A DNA stretch of 7,810 nucleotides. It comes from JBBIIC01 sp037446725. Its GTDB lineage: Bacteria > Actinomycetota > Coriobacteriia > Anaerosomatales > SLCP01. How positions within the stretch are numbered: position 1 is the stretch's first letter; the number at the start of each line of letters is the position of its first letter. Position numbers and translations under genes: made by a program. Below the pieces are notes generated by a model that saw only the letters and a program-made list of their open reading frames with translations, searched no databases and was not told the origin of the DNA. Positions 1 to 7,810 of the stretch are shown here, in pieces. The stretch lies in the NCBI GenBank assembly GCA_037446725.1, contig JBBIIC010000041.1, forward strand, positions 1 to 7,810, written 5' to 3'.

Positions 1-6
1 CGATAC

Positions 7-83
7 GCGCCCGTAGCTCAGCTGGATAGAGCGGGAGACTTCTAATCTCTAGGTCGGGGGTTCGAATCCCTCCGGGCGTGCCA
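7..83 (+). tRNA. tRNA-Arg, anticodon UCU (TCT), CCA encoded
   Basis: The sequence folds as a complete class I cloverleaf. The 7-bp acceptor stem pairs 7-13 with 73-79, with a G-U first pair. The D stem is gctc/gagc. The anticodon stem ggaga/tctct holds the loop cttctaa, giving anticodon TCT, which reads AGA and AGG arginine codons. The T arm has the usual ttcgaat loop. The discriminator base is G80 and the terminal CCA (81-83) is in the DNA, so CCA need not be added de novo. It lies only 11 nt before tRNA-His, so the two are probably one transcript. Its own promoter would lie left of the window. Confidence 0.96.
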
Positions 84-94
84 TGCCACTTCAT

Positions 95-172
95 GGTGGG
101 TGTAGCTCAGTTGGTTAGAGCGTCGGACTGTGGCTCCGAAGGTCGCGGGTTCGAGTCCCGTTACCCACCCCA
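95..172 (+). tRNA. tRNA-His, anticodon GUG (GTG), with encoded G-1 and CCA
   Basis: This is a class I cloverleaf. Acceptor bases 96-102 pair with 162-168, and the anticodon stem tcgga/tccga holds the loop ctgtggc with anticodon GTG (histidine). An extra G at 95 can pair with discriminator C169. This is the G-1:C73 pair that histidyl-tRNA synthetases recognise in bacteria and that normally comes from the gene, so the start is set at 95. CCA is encoded at 170-172. The T loop is ttcgagt. It probably shares a transcript with the tRNA-Arg just upstream. Confidence 0.96.
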
Positions 173-182
173 AGAGTACCTG

Positions 183-204
183 GCGGTCCGCCTCGGCGGG
201 CCGC
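183..204 (+). terminator. GC-rich hairpin after tRNA-His, possible weak terminator
   Basis: Arms 183-191 (gcggtccgc) and 196-204 (gcgggccgc) form nine pairs, one of them G-U, around a ctcg tetraloop. The following bases, ttgcacttt, are only partly T-rich, so intrinsic termination would be imperfect. The hairpin begins 10 nt after the tRNA-His CCA and could end the Arg-His transcript or protect its 3' end before processing. The same T-containing tail overlaps the -35 box of the next promoter. Confidence 0.45.
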
Positions 205-232
205 TTGCACTTTCCACCCTACGCGGTAGAAT
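205..232 (+). promoter_or_regulatory. Sigma70-type promoter for tRNA-Lys
   Basis: A -35 box TTGCAC (205-210; 4 of 6 matches to TTGACA) and a -10 box TAGAAT (227-232; 5 of 6 matches to TATAAT) are separated by 16 nt. Transcription would begin near 238-240, about 8-10 nt before the tRNA-Lys 5' end at 248, a leader length usual for stable RNA genes. No GC-rich discriminator is obvious, so stringent control cannot be argued from this sequence. The call rests on consensus match and position. Confidence 0.7.
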
Positions 233-247
233 GTTCGAGCGCTTCAC

Positions 248-323
<76 letters not shown>

Positions 324-336
324 TCGCGCCTCACCG

Positions 337-363
337 AAGACCCCCGCCCCGGCGGGGGTCTTT
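337..363 (+). terminator. Rho-independent terminator after tRNA-Lys
   Basis: The arm agacccccgcc (338-348) is an exact inverted repeat of ggcgggggtct (351-361), and an extra A-T pair at 337/362 extends the stem. Only a few central bases remain unpaired, and a short T run (tcttt) follows on the + strand. The hairpin starts 13 nt after the tRNA-Lys CCA, as expected for an intrinsic terminator of that transcript. The T run is short, so its strength comes mainly from the GC stem. Confidence 0.85.
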
Positions 364-390
364 GTGCACACTCGGACACTCCCTCCCGCC

Positions 391-419
391 TTATGCGTAC
401 GCTCGGCTTTTGATACACT
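391..419 (+). promoter_or_regulatory. Candidate extended -10 promoter for tRNA-Leu and probably tig
   Basis: TACACT at 414-419 is preceded by TG at 411-412, giving the extended -10 pattern TGnTAnnnT. A -35 box at 17-nt spacing (391-396, ttatgc) is poor, which an extended -10 can compensate for. Transcription would start near 426, about 14 nt before tRNA-Leu. It is the best candidate between the upstream terminator and tRNA-Leu, and no better one is visible between tRNA-Leu and tig. Short arms cggct (404-408) and agccg (424-428) flank the -10 but may be chance. Confidence 0.5.
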
Positions 420-439
420 GATGAGCCGTTCGAATTGCC

Positions 440-524
440 GCGGGCGTGGCGGAATTGGCAGACGCGCCAGGTTTAGGTCCTGGTGAGGAAACTCATGGAG
501 GTTCGAGTCCTCTCGCCCGCACCA
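440..524 (+). tRNA. tRNA-Leu, anticodon UAG (TAG), class II, CCA encoded
   Basis: Acceptor bases 440-446 (gcgggcg) pair with 514-520 (cgcccgc). The anticodon stem ccagg/cctgg holds the loop tttaggt, giving anticodon TAG (leucine, CUN box). The 85-nt length and the long variable arm between the anticodon and T arms (about 483-498) identify a class II tRNA. The T arm is ggagg/cctct around ttcgagt. The discriminator is A521, which leucyl-tRNA synthetase needs, and CCA is at 522-524. The next gene, tig, starts 44 nt later with no terminator between, so the tRNA is probably cut from a tRNA-mRNA precursor. Confidence 0.96.
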
Positions 525-558
525 GTCCGCACCCGGTATCACCACACCGTCCATGCAC

Positions 559-564
559 AGGAGG
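559..564 (+). promoter_or_regulatory. Shine-Dalgarno site that fixes the TTG start of tig
   Basis: AGGAGG at 559-564 is a perfect anti-16S match lying 4 nt before TTG at 569. No ATG or GTG in the tig frame is as well placed. The ATG at 553 is out of frame and precedes the site. Taking TTG as the start gives a protein that begins exactly where trigger factors normally begin. Confidence 0.85.
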
Positions 565-568
565 CACG

Positions 569-1942
569 TTGAACACCACCGTCGAGCAGGTCAACGACCA
601 CACCGTACGCCTGACCGTCACGGTCCCGGCGTCCGACGTCGACTCGGCCATCGAGCGCGCGTACAAGGAGATCGCCAAGAAGGTCAAGATCCCCGGTTTC
701 CGCCCGGGCAAGGCGCCGCGCAACGTCATCGACACACACGTCGGGCGGGAGGCGGTGCTCGGCGCGGCCCAGGAGGCCGTGCTCGACGAGAGCTACCCTG
801 TCGCGGTCGAGGCCGAGGGTCTCAAAGTCATCGCGAGCCCCGAGGCTGACGAGCTCGACGAACTGTTCGAGGGTGCCGAGTTCATCTACACCGTGACCGT
901 CGAGGTCAAGCCCGAGTTCACCGTGAGTTCCTACGAGGGCATCACGGTGACCGTGCCGCCGGCCGAGGCCTCCGAGCGCGAGATCGAGGCGCAGATCGAG
1001 CACACACGCGAGCGCTTCGCCAACCTCGAGCCCGTCGAGGACCGCGGTATCGCGGACGGGGACTTCGCGCTTATCTCGTTCACCGGCACGCTCGACGGCG
1101 AGGAGTACGAGGGCAACGTTGTCGAGAAGTACCTCTACGAGGTCGGCCGGGGCCTCATGCCCACCGACTTCGACCGCGGTCTCGTGGGCCTGAAGGCCGG
1201 CGACAGCACGCGCGTCGAATTCGAGGTGCCGGCCGGCGCCGACAACGAAGAGTTCGTCGGCAAGACGGCTGGGTTCGACATCACCGTGCACGAGGTCAAG
1301 CAGAAGGTCCTGCCCGAGCTCGACAACGAGTTCGCCGCCAACGTCGGCGGATTCGACACGTTCGAGGAGTACAAGGCAGACGTGAAGACCAAGCTCGATG
1401 AGGCGAAGGCCACCGGGCGTGCCCGCATGCTCGAACGCGCGGTGCGCACCGCGCTCGCGGAGCGCCTCGACGGCGAGGTGCCCGCCGCGATGACCCAGGC
1501 CCGGCGTTCGTCGATGCTCGGCGACTTCATCGCCGGGCTCGAGGCGCGCGGGATGAGCTTCGAGCAGTACGTCGCCGCGACGGGCTACGAGGGCGAGCAG
1601 GTCCTCAAGGACGTCGAGGAGCAGTCGGCCACCATGGTGCGCGAGGAGCTCGCACTCGAGGCGCTCTTCCGTGCGCTCGGCATGGAGGTCTCTGAGGACG
1701 ACATCACCGATGAGATCGTCCGGTTCGCCGAGGCGGCCGAGGTCGACGTTGCCGAGCTCCGGAGCCGCTGGGACGAGAAGTCGGCCATCGAGATGCTGAC
1801 CGAGGGCATCATGCACCGCAAAGCGATCCAGTGGCTCATGGATCCGGAGAACGTGGAAATCATCGAAGAGGAGCCCGGCGCCAGCGGCCCGGCCGAGCAG
1901 GTCGAAACCGACGCGACCGAGACGCCCGCATCCGAGGAGTAG
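569..1942 (+). CDS. tig: Trigger factor, ribosome-associated chaperone and peptidyl-prolyl isomerase
   Basis: Trigger factor binds ribosomal protein L23 at the exit tunnel and shields nascent chains in the cytoplasm. The 457-residue product shows the family's three parts. The N-terminal ribosome-binding domain (about 1-115) carries the signature GFRPGKAP at 43-50, numbered as in E. coli. An FKBP-type isomerase domain spans about 160-242 (GDFALISFTGTLDG and VGRGLMPTDFDRGLVGLKAGD). The helical C-terminal chaperone domain runs from about 248 and ends in an acidic Glu/Pro/Thr-rich tail (432-457). The frame is open further upstream into tRNA-Leu, but those codons cannot be coding. The TTG start after AGGAGG gives the expected N-terminus NTTVEQ. 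It leads the operon, 13 nt before clpP. Identity is near certain, and the start is well supported. Confidence 0.97.
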   Translation: MNTTVEQVNDHTVRLTVTVPASDVDSAIERAYKEIAKKVKIPGFRPGKAPRNVIDTHVGREAVLGAAQEAVLDESYPVAVEAEGLKVIASPEADELDELFEGAEFIYTVTVEVKPEFTVSSYEGITVTVPPAEASEREIEAQIEHTRERFANLEPVEDRGIADGDFALISFTGTLDGEEYEGNVVEKYLYEVGRGLMPTDFDRGLVGLKAGDSTRVEFEVPAGADNEEFVGKTAGFDITVHEVKQKVLPELDNEFAANVGGFDTFEEYKADVKTKLDEAKATGRARMLERAVRTALAERLDGEVPAAMTQARRSSMLGDFIAGLEARGMSFEQYVAATGYEGEQVLKDVEEQSATMVREELALEALFRALGMEVSEDDITDEIVRFAEAAEVDVAELRSRWDEKSAIEMLTEGIMHRKAIQWLMDPENVEIIEEEPGASGPAEQVETDATETPASEE

Positions 1943-1955
1943 GACGGTAGAACCG

Positions 1956-2569
1956 ATGGCACACGACGCATACGACCTGGTACCCATCGTCGTCGAGCAG
2001 ACGAGCCGCGGTGAACGCAGCTTCGACATCTACTCGCGTCTGCTCAACGAGCGCGTGGTCTTCCTCGGCCAGGAGATCAACGACGTGATCGCGAACCTCG
2101 TTATCGCGCAGCTCCTGCACCTGGAGTCCGCCGACCCGGACAAGGACATCAACCTTTACATCAACTCGCCGGGCGGCTCGATCACGTCCGGCATGGCGAT
2201 CTACGACACGATGCAGTACATCAAGTGCGACGTCTCGACGATCTGCATCGGCCAGTGCGCCTCGATGGGAGCGGTGCTGCTGGCGGCCGGCGCCGAAGGC
2301 AAGCGGTTCGCGCTGCCCAACAGCCGCATCCTCATCCATCAGCCGTGGGGCGGCACGCAGGGCCAGGTGAGCGACATCGAGATCCAGGCCAAGGAGATGC
2401 TGCGCATGCGTGAGGCGCTCGACAGGATCCTCGCGCACCACACCGGCCAGCCGATCGAGCGCATCCACGCCGACACCGACCGGGACAACATCATGGACGC
2501 CTACGAGGCCAAGGCATACGGTCTGGTGGACGAGGTGTTCGTCAAGCGCGGCGTGAAAGCGAGTGAGGC

Positions 2570-2573
<4 letters not shown>
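1956..2573 (+). CDS. clpP: ATP-dependent Clp protease proteolytic subunit ClpP
   Basis: ClpP forms the double-heptamer serine protease chamber into which ClpX feeds unfolded proteins. The 205-residue product is of normal length. The catalytic triad is visible: Ser103 in GQCASMGA, His128 in ILIHQP and Asp173 in HADTDRD. The oligomerisation and substrate-strand region INSPGGS lies at 70-75. The N-terminal segment before about residue 8 is likely a short propeptide, followed by the conserved LVPIVVEQTSRGERSFDIYS. The ATG at 1956 has only a modest purine-rich site (AGGACGG, from 1941) upstream. The last codon overlaps the clpX start, so ClpP and ClpX are probably made together. Only one clpP is present here. 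A second copy elsewhere in the genome cannot be excluded. Confidence 0.98.
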
Positions 2574-3829
<1,256 letters not shown>

Positions 3830-3839
3830 AGGGGAGCCC

Positions 3840-6530
3840 GTGAGCGAGATGCCCAAGGCCTACGATCCGAAGGCCGTCGAGACGCCATTGTTCGAAACGT
3901 GGATGGCGGGAGGGTATTTCGGGCAGAAGCCGGTCCCGGGAGGCGAGCGCCCGTTCACGGTCGCCATCCCGCCCCCCAACGTCACGGGCTCGCTCCACAT
4001 GGGCCACGCGCTCAACAACACCATCCAGGACGTGGTGGTGCGCCGCGCGCGCATGACCGGTCGTCCCACCCGCTGGGTGCTCGGCACCGACCACGCCGGC
4101 ATCGCCACCCAGAACAAGGTCGAGCAGAAGCTCGCCCGCGAGGGCAAGAGCCGCCACGACGTCGGCCGCGAGGCCTTCATCGAGCGGTGCTGGGAATGGC
4201 GCCGCGAGCACGGTTCGACCATCATCCAGCAGCTCAAGGCGATGGGCTGCTCGTGCGACTACTCCGACGAGTGGTTCACGATGGACCCCTCGTACCAGGA
4301 GGCGGTCCGAAGGGTCTTCGTCGAGTGGTACGACCGCGGGCTCATCTACCGCGGTAAGCGCATCATCAACTGGTGCCCCCGGTGCTCCACGGCGCTCTCC
4401 GATATCGAGGTCGAGCACGAGGACCTCGACAGCCACCTGTGGCACTTCCGCTACCCGCTCGCTGAGACGGTAGGGGAACGGGACCACGTGGTCGTCGCCA
4501 CCACGCGTCCGGAGACGATGCTCGGGGACACTTGCGTGGCCGTCCACCCGGATGACGACCGCTACCACGACATTGTCGGCGCCACAGTGGTGCTGCCGCT
4601 CATCGGCCGTGAGATCCCGGTCGTGGCCGATGACTACGTCGACCCGTCCTTCGGCACCGGCGCGGTCAAGGTCACGCCCGCGCACGACCCTAACGACTTC
4701 GAGATCGCTGAGCGCCACGGCTGCGAGAAGGTCAACATACTCAACGCCGACGCCACCGTCTCCGCTGAGGGTGGCCCGTACGCCGGGCTTGAGCGCTACG
4801 AGGCGCGCCGCAAGGTCGTCGCCGACATGGAGGCCGCAGGCCTGCTGCTCGGCACCGAGGACCACGTGCACGCGGTGGGGCACTGCTACCGCTGCCACAC
4901 GGTCATCGAGCCGTGGCTTTCCGATCAGTGGTTCGTCGACATGAAGCCGCTTGCCGCACCCGCCATCGAGGCGGCGCGTGACGGGCGCGTGACCTTCCAC
5001 CCGAAGCGCTGGGAGACTGTCTACTTCCACTGGATGGAGAACATCCGCGACTGGTGCATTAGCCGCCAGCTGTGGTGGGGGCATCGCATCCCGGTCTTCT
5101 ACTGCGACGCGTGCGGGGCGCCGCCGGTCGCTTCCATGGACGACCTCACCGAGTGTCCCGAGTGCGGCGGCCCGGTGCGCCAGGACGAGGACGTGCTCGA
5201 CACCTGGTTCTCGAGCCAGCTCTGGCCGTTTGCCACGCTCGGCTGGCCCGAGCAGACGGCCGAGCTCGGCTACTTCTACCCCACGAGCGTGCTCTCCACC
5301 GCGCGCGACATCCTGTTCCTGTGGGTCGCGCGCATGATCATGAGCGGGATGGACTTCATCGACGGGAAGGTCCCGTTCGACGACGTCATCATCCATCCCA
5401 CGGTCTTCAATGCCGAGGGCAGGCGGATGAGCAAGTCGCTCGGCACCGGCATCGACCCGCTCGACCTCATGGAGCACTACGGCGCGGACGGCATGCGATT
5501 CGGCCTCATGCTGCAGACCACCGGCAACCAGGACATCAAGTTCGCCGAGGAGAAGCTGCTCTCGAGCAGCAACTTCGCGAACAAGATCTGGAACGCGAGC
5601 CGCTTCGTGCTCATGAACCTCGACGAGGGCTTCGAACCGGGCGAGCCGGAGGCGGCGACCGTGGCCGACGCGTGGATTCTCTCGCGCCTGACCGATCTCG
5701 CCGCCCAGGTCGACGAGGGAATCGCGACCTACCAGTTCGGCGAGGTCGCCCGCGCGCTCTACGAGTTCTTCTGGAACGAGTTCTGTGACTGGTACATCGA
5801 GCTTTCAAAGCCGCGCCTGTTCGCCGGCGCCCGAGAGGATGCTGACGAAGCCGAGAAGGCAGCGCGCCTCGTCTCCCAGCGCAACCTCGTGTTCGTGCTC
5901 GACACCGCGCTGCGCCTCCTCCACCCGATGATGCCGTTTGTCACCGAGGAGATCTGGCGCCGTCTGCCGCTCGCCGAGGGAGCCGGGGCCCCCTCGCTGA
6001 TGGTGGCCGCCTGGCCCGAGCCGGCCGGGCTCGCGCGCTTCCGCGACGAGGGTGCTGAGCGCTCGGTCGGCAAGATGCTCGAGATCGTCGTGGCGGTGCG
6101 CACGGTGCGCGCCCGCTACAAGATCGCACCCAAGCAGGCCATATCCGTTGTGGTGCGCACGCAGGCCGAGACCGACGTGCAGCTCCTCGACGCCGAGTTC
6201 GCCTACCTCAACGCGCTCGCGGGCATCGACTCGTTCGTCGCCGCGACCGATGCCAACAAACCGGCCCACTCCGTGACCGTGGTCGCCGGCGGCATGGAAG
6301 TCTACGTGCCGCTCGAGGGCCTCGTGGACTTCGAGGCGGAGCGTGCGCGGATCGCCAAGGAGCTTGCGTTTGCCGCCGAGGACCTTGCGAAGGTCGAGCG
6401 GAAGCTCGCCAACGAGGGCTTCCTCGCCAAGGCCGCACCCGAGGTGGTCGCCAAGGAGCGCGCCAAGGAGGCCGAGCTCGCCGACCGGGTCGCCACCTTG
6501 CGCGAGCAGCTCGACGAACTGGGATTGTAG
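3840..6530 (+). CDS. valS: Valyl-tRNA synthetase
   Basis: This cytoplasmic class Ia enzyme charges tRNA-Val with valine and edits misactivated threonine. The 896-residue product has the HIGH motif as HMGH (53-56), in the context PPNVTGSLHMGH, and the KMSKS loop as RMSKS (529-533). The inserted CP1 editing domain (about 185-345) shows TTRPETMLGD (221-230) and FGTGAVKVTPAHDPNDFE (271-288). Four CxxC pairs occur at 179/182, 349/352, 422/425 and 439/442, suggesting structural zinc. An anticodon-binding helical domain follows at about 605-750. The C-terminal 830-896 is a charged coiled coil, the tRNA-binding arm typical of ValRS. The GTG start follows AAAGGGGAG, 10 nt after clpX. An isoleucyl enzyme is excluded by this coiled coil and the ValRS-type motifs. 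Confidence 0.97.
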   Translation: MSEMPKAYDPKAVETPLFETWMAGGYFGQKPVPGGERPFTVAIPPPNVTGSLHMGHALNNTIQDVVVRRARMTGRPTRWVLGTDHAGIATQNKVEQKLAREGKSRHDVGREAFIERCWEWRREHGSTIIQQLKAMGCSCDYSDEWFTMDPSYQEAVRRVFVEWYDRGLIYRGKRIINWCPRCSTALSDIEVEHEDLDSHLWHFRYPLAETVGERDHVVVATTRPETMLGDTCVAVHPDDDRYHDIVGATVVLPLIGREIPVVADDYVDPSFGTGAVKVTPAHDPNDFEIAERHGCEKVNILNADATVSAEGGPYAGLERYEARRKVVADMEAAGLLLGTEDHVHAVGHCYRCHTVIEPWLSDQWFVDMKPLAAPAIEAARDGRVTFHPKRWETVYFHWMENIRDWCISRQLWWGHRIPVFYCDACGAPPVASMDDLTECPECGGPVRQDEDVLDTWFSSQLWPFATLGWPEQTAELGYFYPTSVLSTARDILFLWVARMIMSGMDFIDGKVPFDDVIIHPTVFNAEGRRMSKSLGTGIDPLDLMEHYGADGMRFGLMLQTTGNQDIKFAEEKLLSSSNFANKIWNASRFVLMNLDEGFEPGEPEAATVADAWILSRLTDLAAQVDEGIATYQFGEVARALYEFFWNEFCDWYIELSKPRLFAGAREDADEAEKAARLVSQRNLVFVLDTALRLLHPMMPFVTEEIWRRLPLAEGAGAPSLMVAAWPEPAGLARFRDEGAERSVGKMLEIVVAVRTVRARYKIAPKQAISVVVRTQAETDVQLLDAEFAYLNALAGIDSFVAATDANKPAHSVTVVAGGMEVYVPLEGLVDFEAERARIAKELAFAAEDLAKVERKLANEGFLAKAAPEVVAKERAKEAELADRVATLREQLDELGL

Positions 6531-6554
6531 GAGCTCGAGGGCGGAGGCCGGTAG

Positions 6555-7810
6555 ATGATCGCTTCAGAAGGATTCGGTTACAACGAAGCCGCGCGGGCAC
6601 TCGGCGATGCGCTCACCTTCGGGGTGAACCCGTCGCTGGAGACAATCTCTGCGATGTGCGATGAGCTCGGTCGTCCTCAGGACGCGTTCGCCGCCATCCA
6701 GGTGACCGGCACCAACGGCAAGTCCTCGGTCACTCGCCTCGTAGGTGCCATTCTCGAGGCACACGGCGTCAACACCGCGACATACACGAGCCCACACCTC
6801 CGTTCCTACACCGAGCGCGTCGCGTCCGGGGGCGTGCCGGTGTCCGAAGCGATGTTCGCGACCGCGGTTCGCGAAGCGCTCGGCGCCGCCGGACGCGCCG
6901 GCGTGACCGCGACCGAGTTCGAGCTGCTGACGGCGGCAGCGCTCTGGCTCTTCCGCGAGTTCGGCGTCGAGGTTGCCGTGCTCGAGGTGGGAATGGGGGG
7001 GCGCTGGGACGCGACGAGCGTCGTCGAACCCGCAGTCGCGGTGATCACCGGCGTCGCGCTCGACCACACCGAGCACCTCGGCGGCACGCGCGAGGAGATC
7101 GCCGCTGACAAGGCGCACATCATCAAGTCGAGAAGCATCCCCATCCTCGGACCGGGCACCATCGGCGTCGAGCGTATCCTCGGGAAACGGATCACGGAGG
7201 TCGGAGTGCCCGCCATGCGGGTCGTGCGCACGGCCATGCAGGCAAGCCCCGTCGGCGAGCCGGAGACCGCACGGCTGGTGGTCACGCGCAACCCCGACGC
7301 TCCCGACGCTGGCTCACGCGTCGATGTTCGGGGCTTCAAAGCCAACTACAATGGCATCGAGGTGCAGGGTCCCGCCTATCAGGGAGCCAACGTGGCAACC
7401 GCGGTTGCGGCGGCCGAGGCCTTCCTCGACCGCGCACTCGATCTCGAGGTGCTGCGCGGCGCGGTTGCAGCCACGCGCTTCCCCGGTCGCTTCGAGGTGC
7501 TCAGACGCGACCCGTGGCTCGTCGCCGATGTGGCCCACAACGCCGAGGGCGCCGCGACGCTCGCGAAGGCCATCGCGATGGCGTGGCCCGACCCCGATGT
7601 GCGGCCGAGTGTCGTCCTAGGCGTGCTCGACGACAAGGACGCGGCGGGTATCATCTTCGCGCTCGCGCCGGTGGTGAGCGGCTTCGTTGCGGTTGAGCCG
7701 GACTCGCCGAGGGCGATCCCCGTTGCCGAGCTCGCGAAGATTATCGAGAACGTCACCGAAGAGCCGGCGGGCCTCGCCGAGAGCGTCGAGGCCGGCATCG
7801 AGACGGCGCT
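6555..7810 (+). CDS. folC: Bifunctional folylpolyglutamate/dihydrofolate synthase, cut by the window end
   Basis: FolC, a Mur-ligase-family enzyme, adds glutamate to folates using ATP and in many bacteria also makes dihydrofolate from dihydropteroate. The frame is open to the right edge, giving 418 full codons, close to the usual 420-450, so only the C-terminal end is missing. Visible motifs are the P-loop VTGTNGKSSV (50-59), TSPHLRSYTERV (78-89), EVGMGGRWDATS (144-155), ITGVALDHTEHLG (164-176), Lys186 in the KAHIIK segment (the position usually carbamylated), and VADVAHN (323-329) in the C-terminal glutamate-binding domain. The P-loop has Ser where GKG is usual. The ATG at 6555 follows GGAGG with 7-nt spacing, 24 nt after valS, as in the common valS-folC pair. 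MurC-F ligases are less likely because of the TSPHL and DVAHN motifs. Confidence 0.92.
   Translation, partial: MIASEGFGYNEAARALGDALTFGVNPSLETISAMCDELGRPQDAFAAIQVTGTNGKSSVTRLVGAILEAHGVNTATYTSPHLRSYTERVASGGVPVSEAMFATAVREALGAAGRAGVTATEFELLTAAALWLFREFGVEVAVLEVGMGGRWDATSVVEPAVAVITGVALDHTEHLGGTREEIAADKAHIIKSRSIPILGPGTIGVERILGKRITEVGVPAMRVVRTAMQASPVGEPETARLVVTRNPDAPDAGSRVDVRGFKANYNGIEVQGPAYQGANVATAVAAAEAFLDRALDLEVLRGAVAATRFPGRFEVLRRDPWLVADVAHNAEGAATLAKAIAMAWPDPDVRPSVVLGVLDDKDAAGIIFALAPVVSGFVAVEPDSPRAIPVAELAKIIENVTEEPAGLAESVEAGIETA

Noticed and set aside
404..428. Short inverted repeat cggct/agccg around the putative -10 box as an operator
   Set aside because: Arms of five bases separated by 15 nt are expected by chance, and no known regulator motif matches.
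428..442. Possible ClgR-type site (GTTCG...GCG) controlling the clp genes
   Set aside because: Sixth base and half-site spacing do not fit the GTTCGC-N5-GCG pattern, and it overlaps the tRNA-Leu 5' end.
525..568. Independent promoter for tig (TATCAC at 537-542)
   Set aside because: No acceptable -35 lies 16-18 nt upstream, where the bases belong to the tRNA-Leu acceptor stem.
539..2029. 496-codon open frame on the minus strand over tig
   Set aside because: This is also a G+C-driven shadow of a clearly identified gene, with no recognisable motif.

Overview
The window is G+C-rich (roughly two-thirds by eye) chromosomal DNA read entirely from the + strand. It holds four tRNA genes followed by five tightly packed housekeeping genes. 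Every tRNA has CCA encoded in the DNA. The gene order tig-clpP-clpX-valS-folC, the high G+C and the protein sequences suggest an actinobacterium. A single clpP next to clpX (many Actinomycetia carry clpP1-clpP2 in tandem) and the genomic CCA ends make a Coriobacteriia-like lineage my best guess. That placement is an inference from memory of gene order and was not tested by a search.

Layout. Positions 7-323 carry tRNA-Arg(UCU), tRNA-His(GUG) and tRNA-Lys(CUU). Between His and Lys lie a GC-rich hairpin and a good sigma70-type promoter, so Lys probably has its own transcript, which ends at a strong hairpin terminator at 337-363. A second, weaker extended -10 promoter at 411-419 leads into tRNA-Leu(UAG) at 440-524. 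No terminator is visible between this tRNA and tig, whose TTG start at 569 follows a perfect AGGAGG.

From 569 to the right edge the genes are tig (trigger factor), clpP (protease subunit), clpX (unfoldase), valS (valyl-tRNA synthetase) and folC (folylpolyglutamate/dihydrofolate synthase, cut by the window end). Gaps are 13 nt, a 4-nt overlap, 10 nt and 24 nt, with no terminator seen between genes, so they are likely one operon. The first three genes link nascent-chain folding (trigger factor) with regulated degradation (ClpXP). ValS and FolC add translation and one-carbon/folate metabolism.

I found no mobile element, CRISPR array, defence system, prophage or unknown gene. The sequence is ordinary core genome. 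The observations below concern gene starts, gene linkage, promoter architecture and motif variants, and I do not claim a new biological system here.
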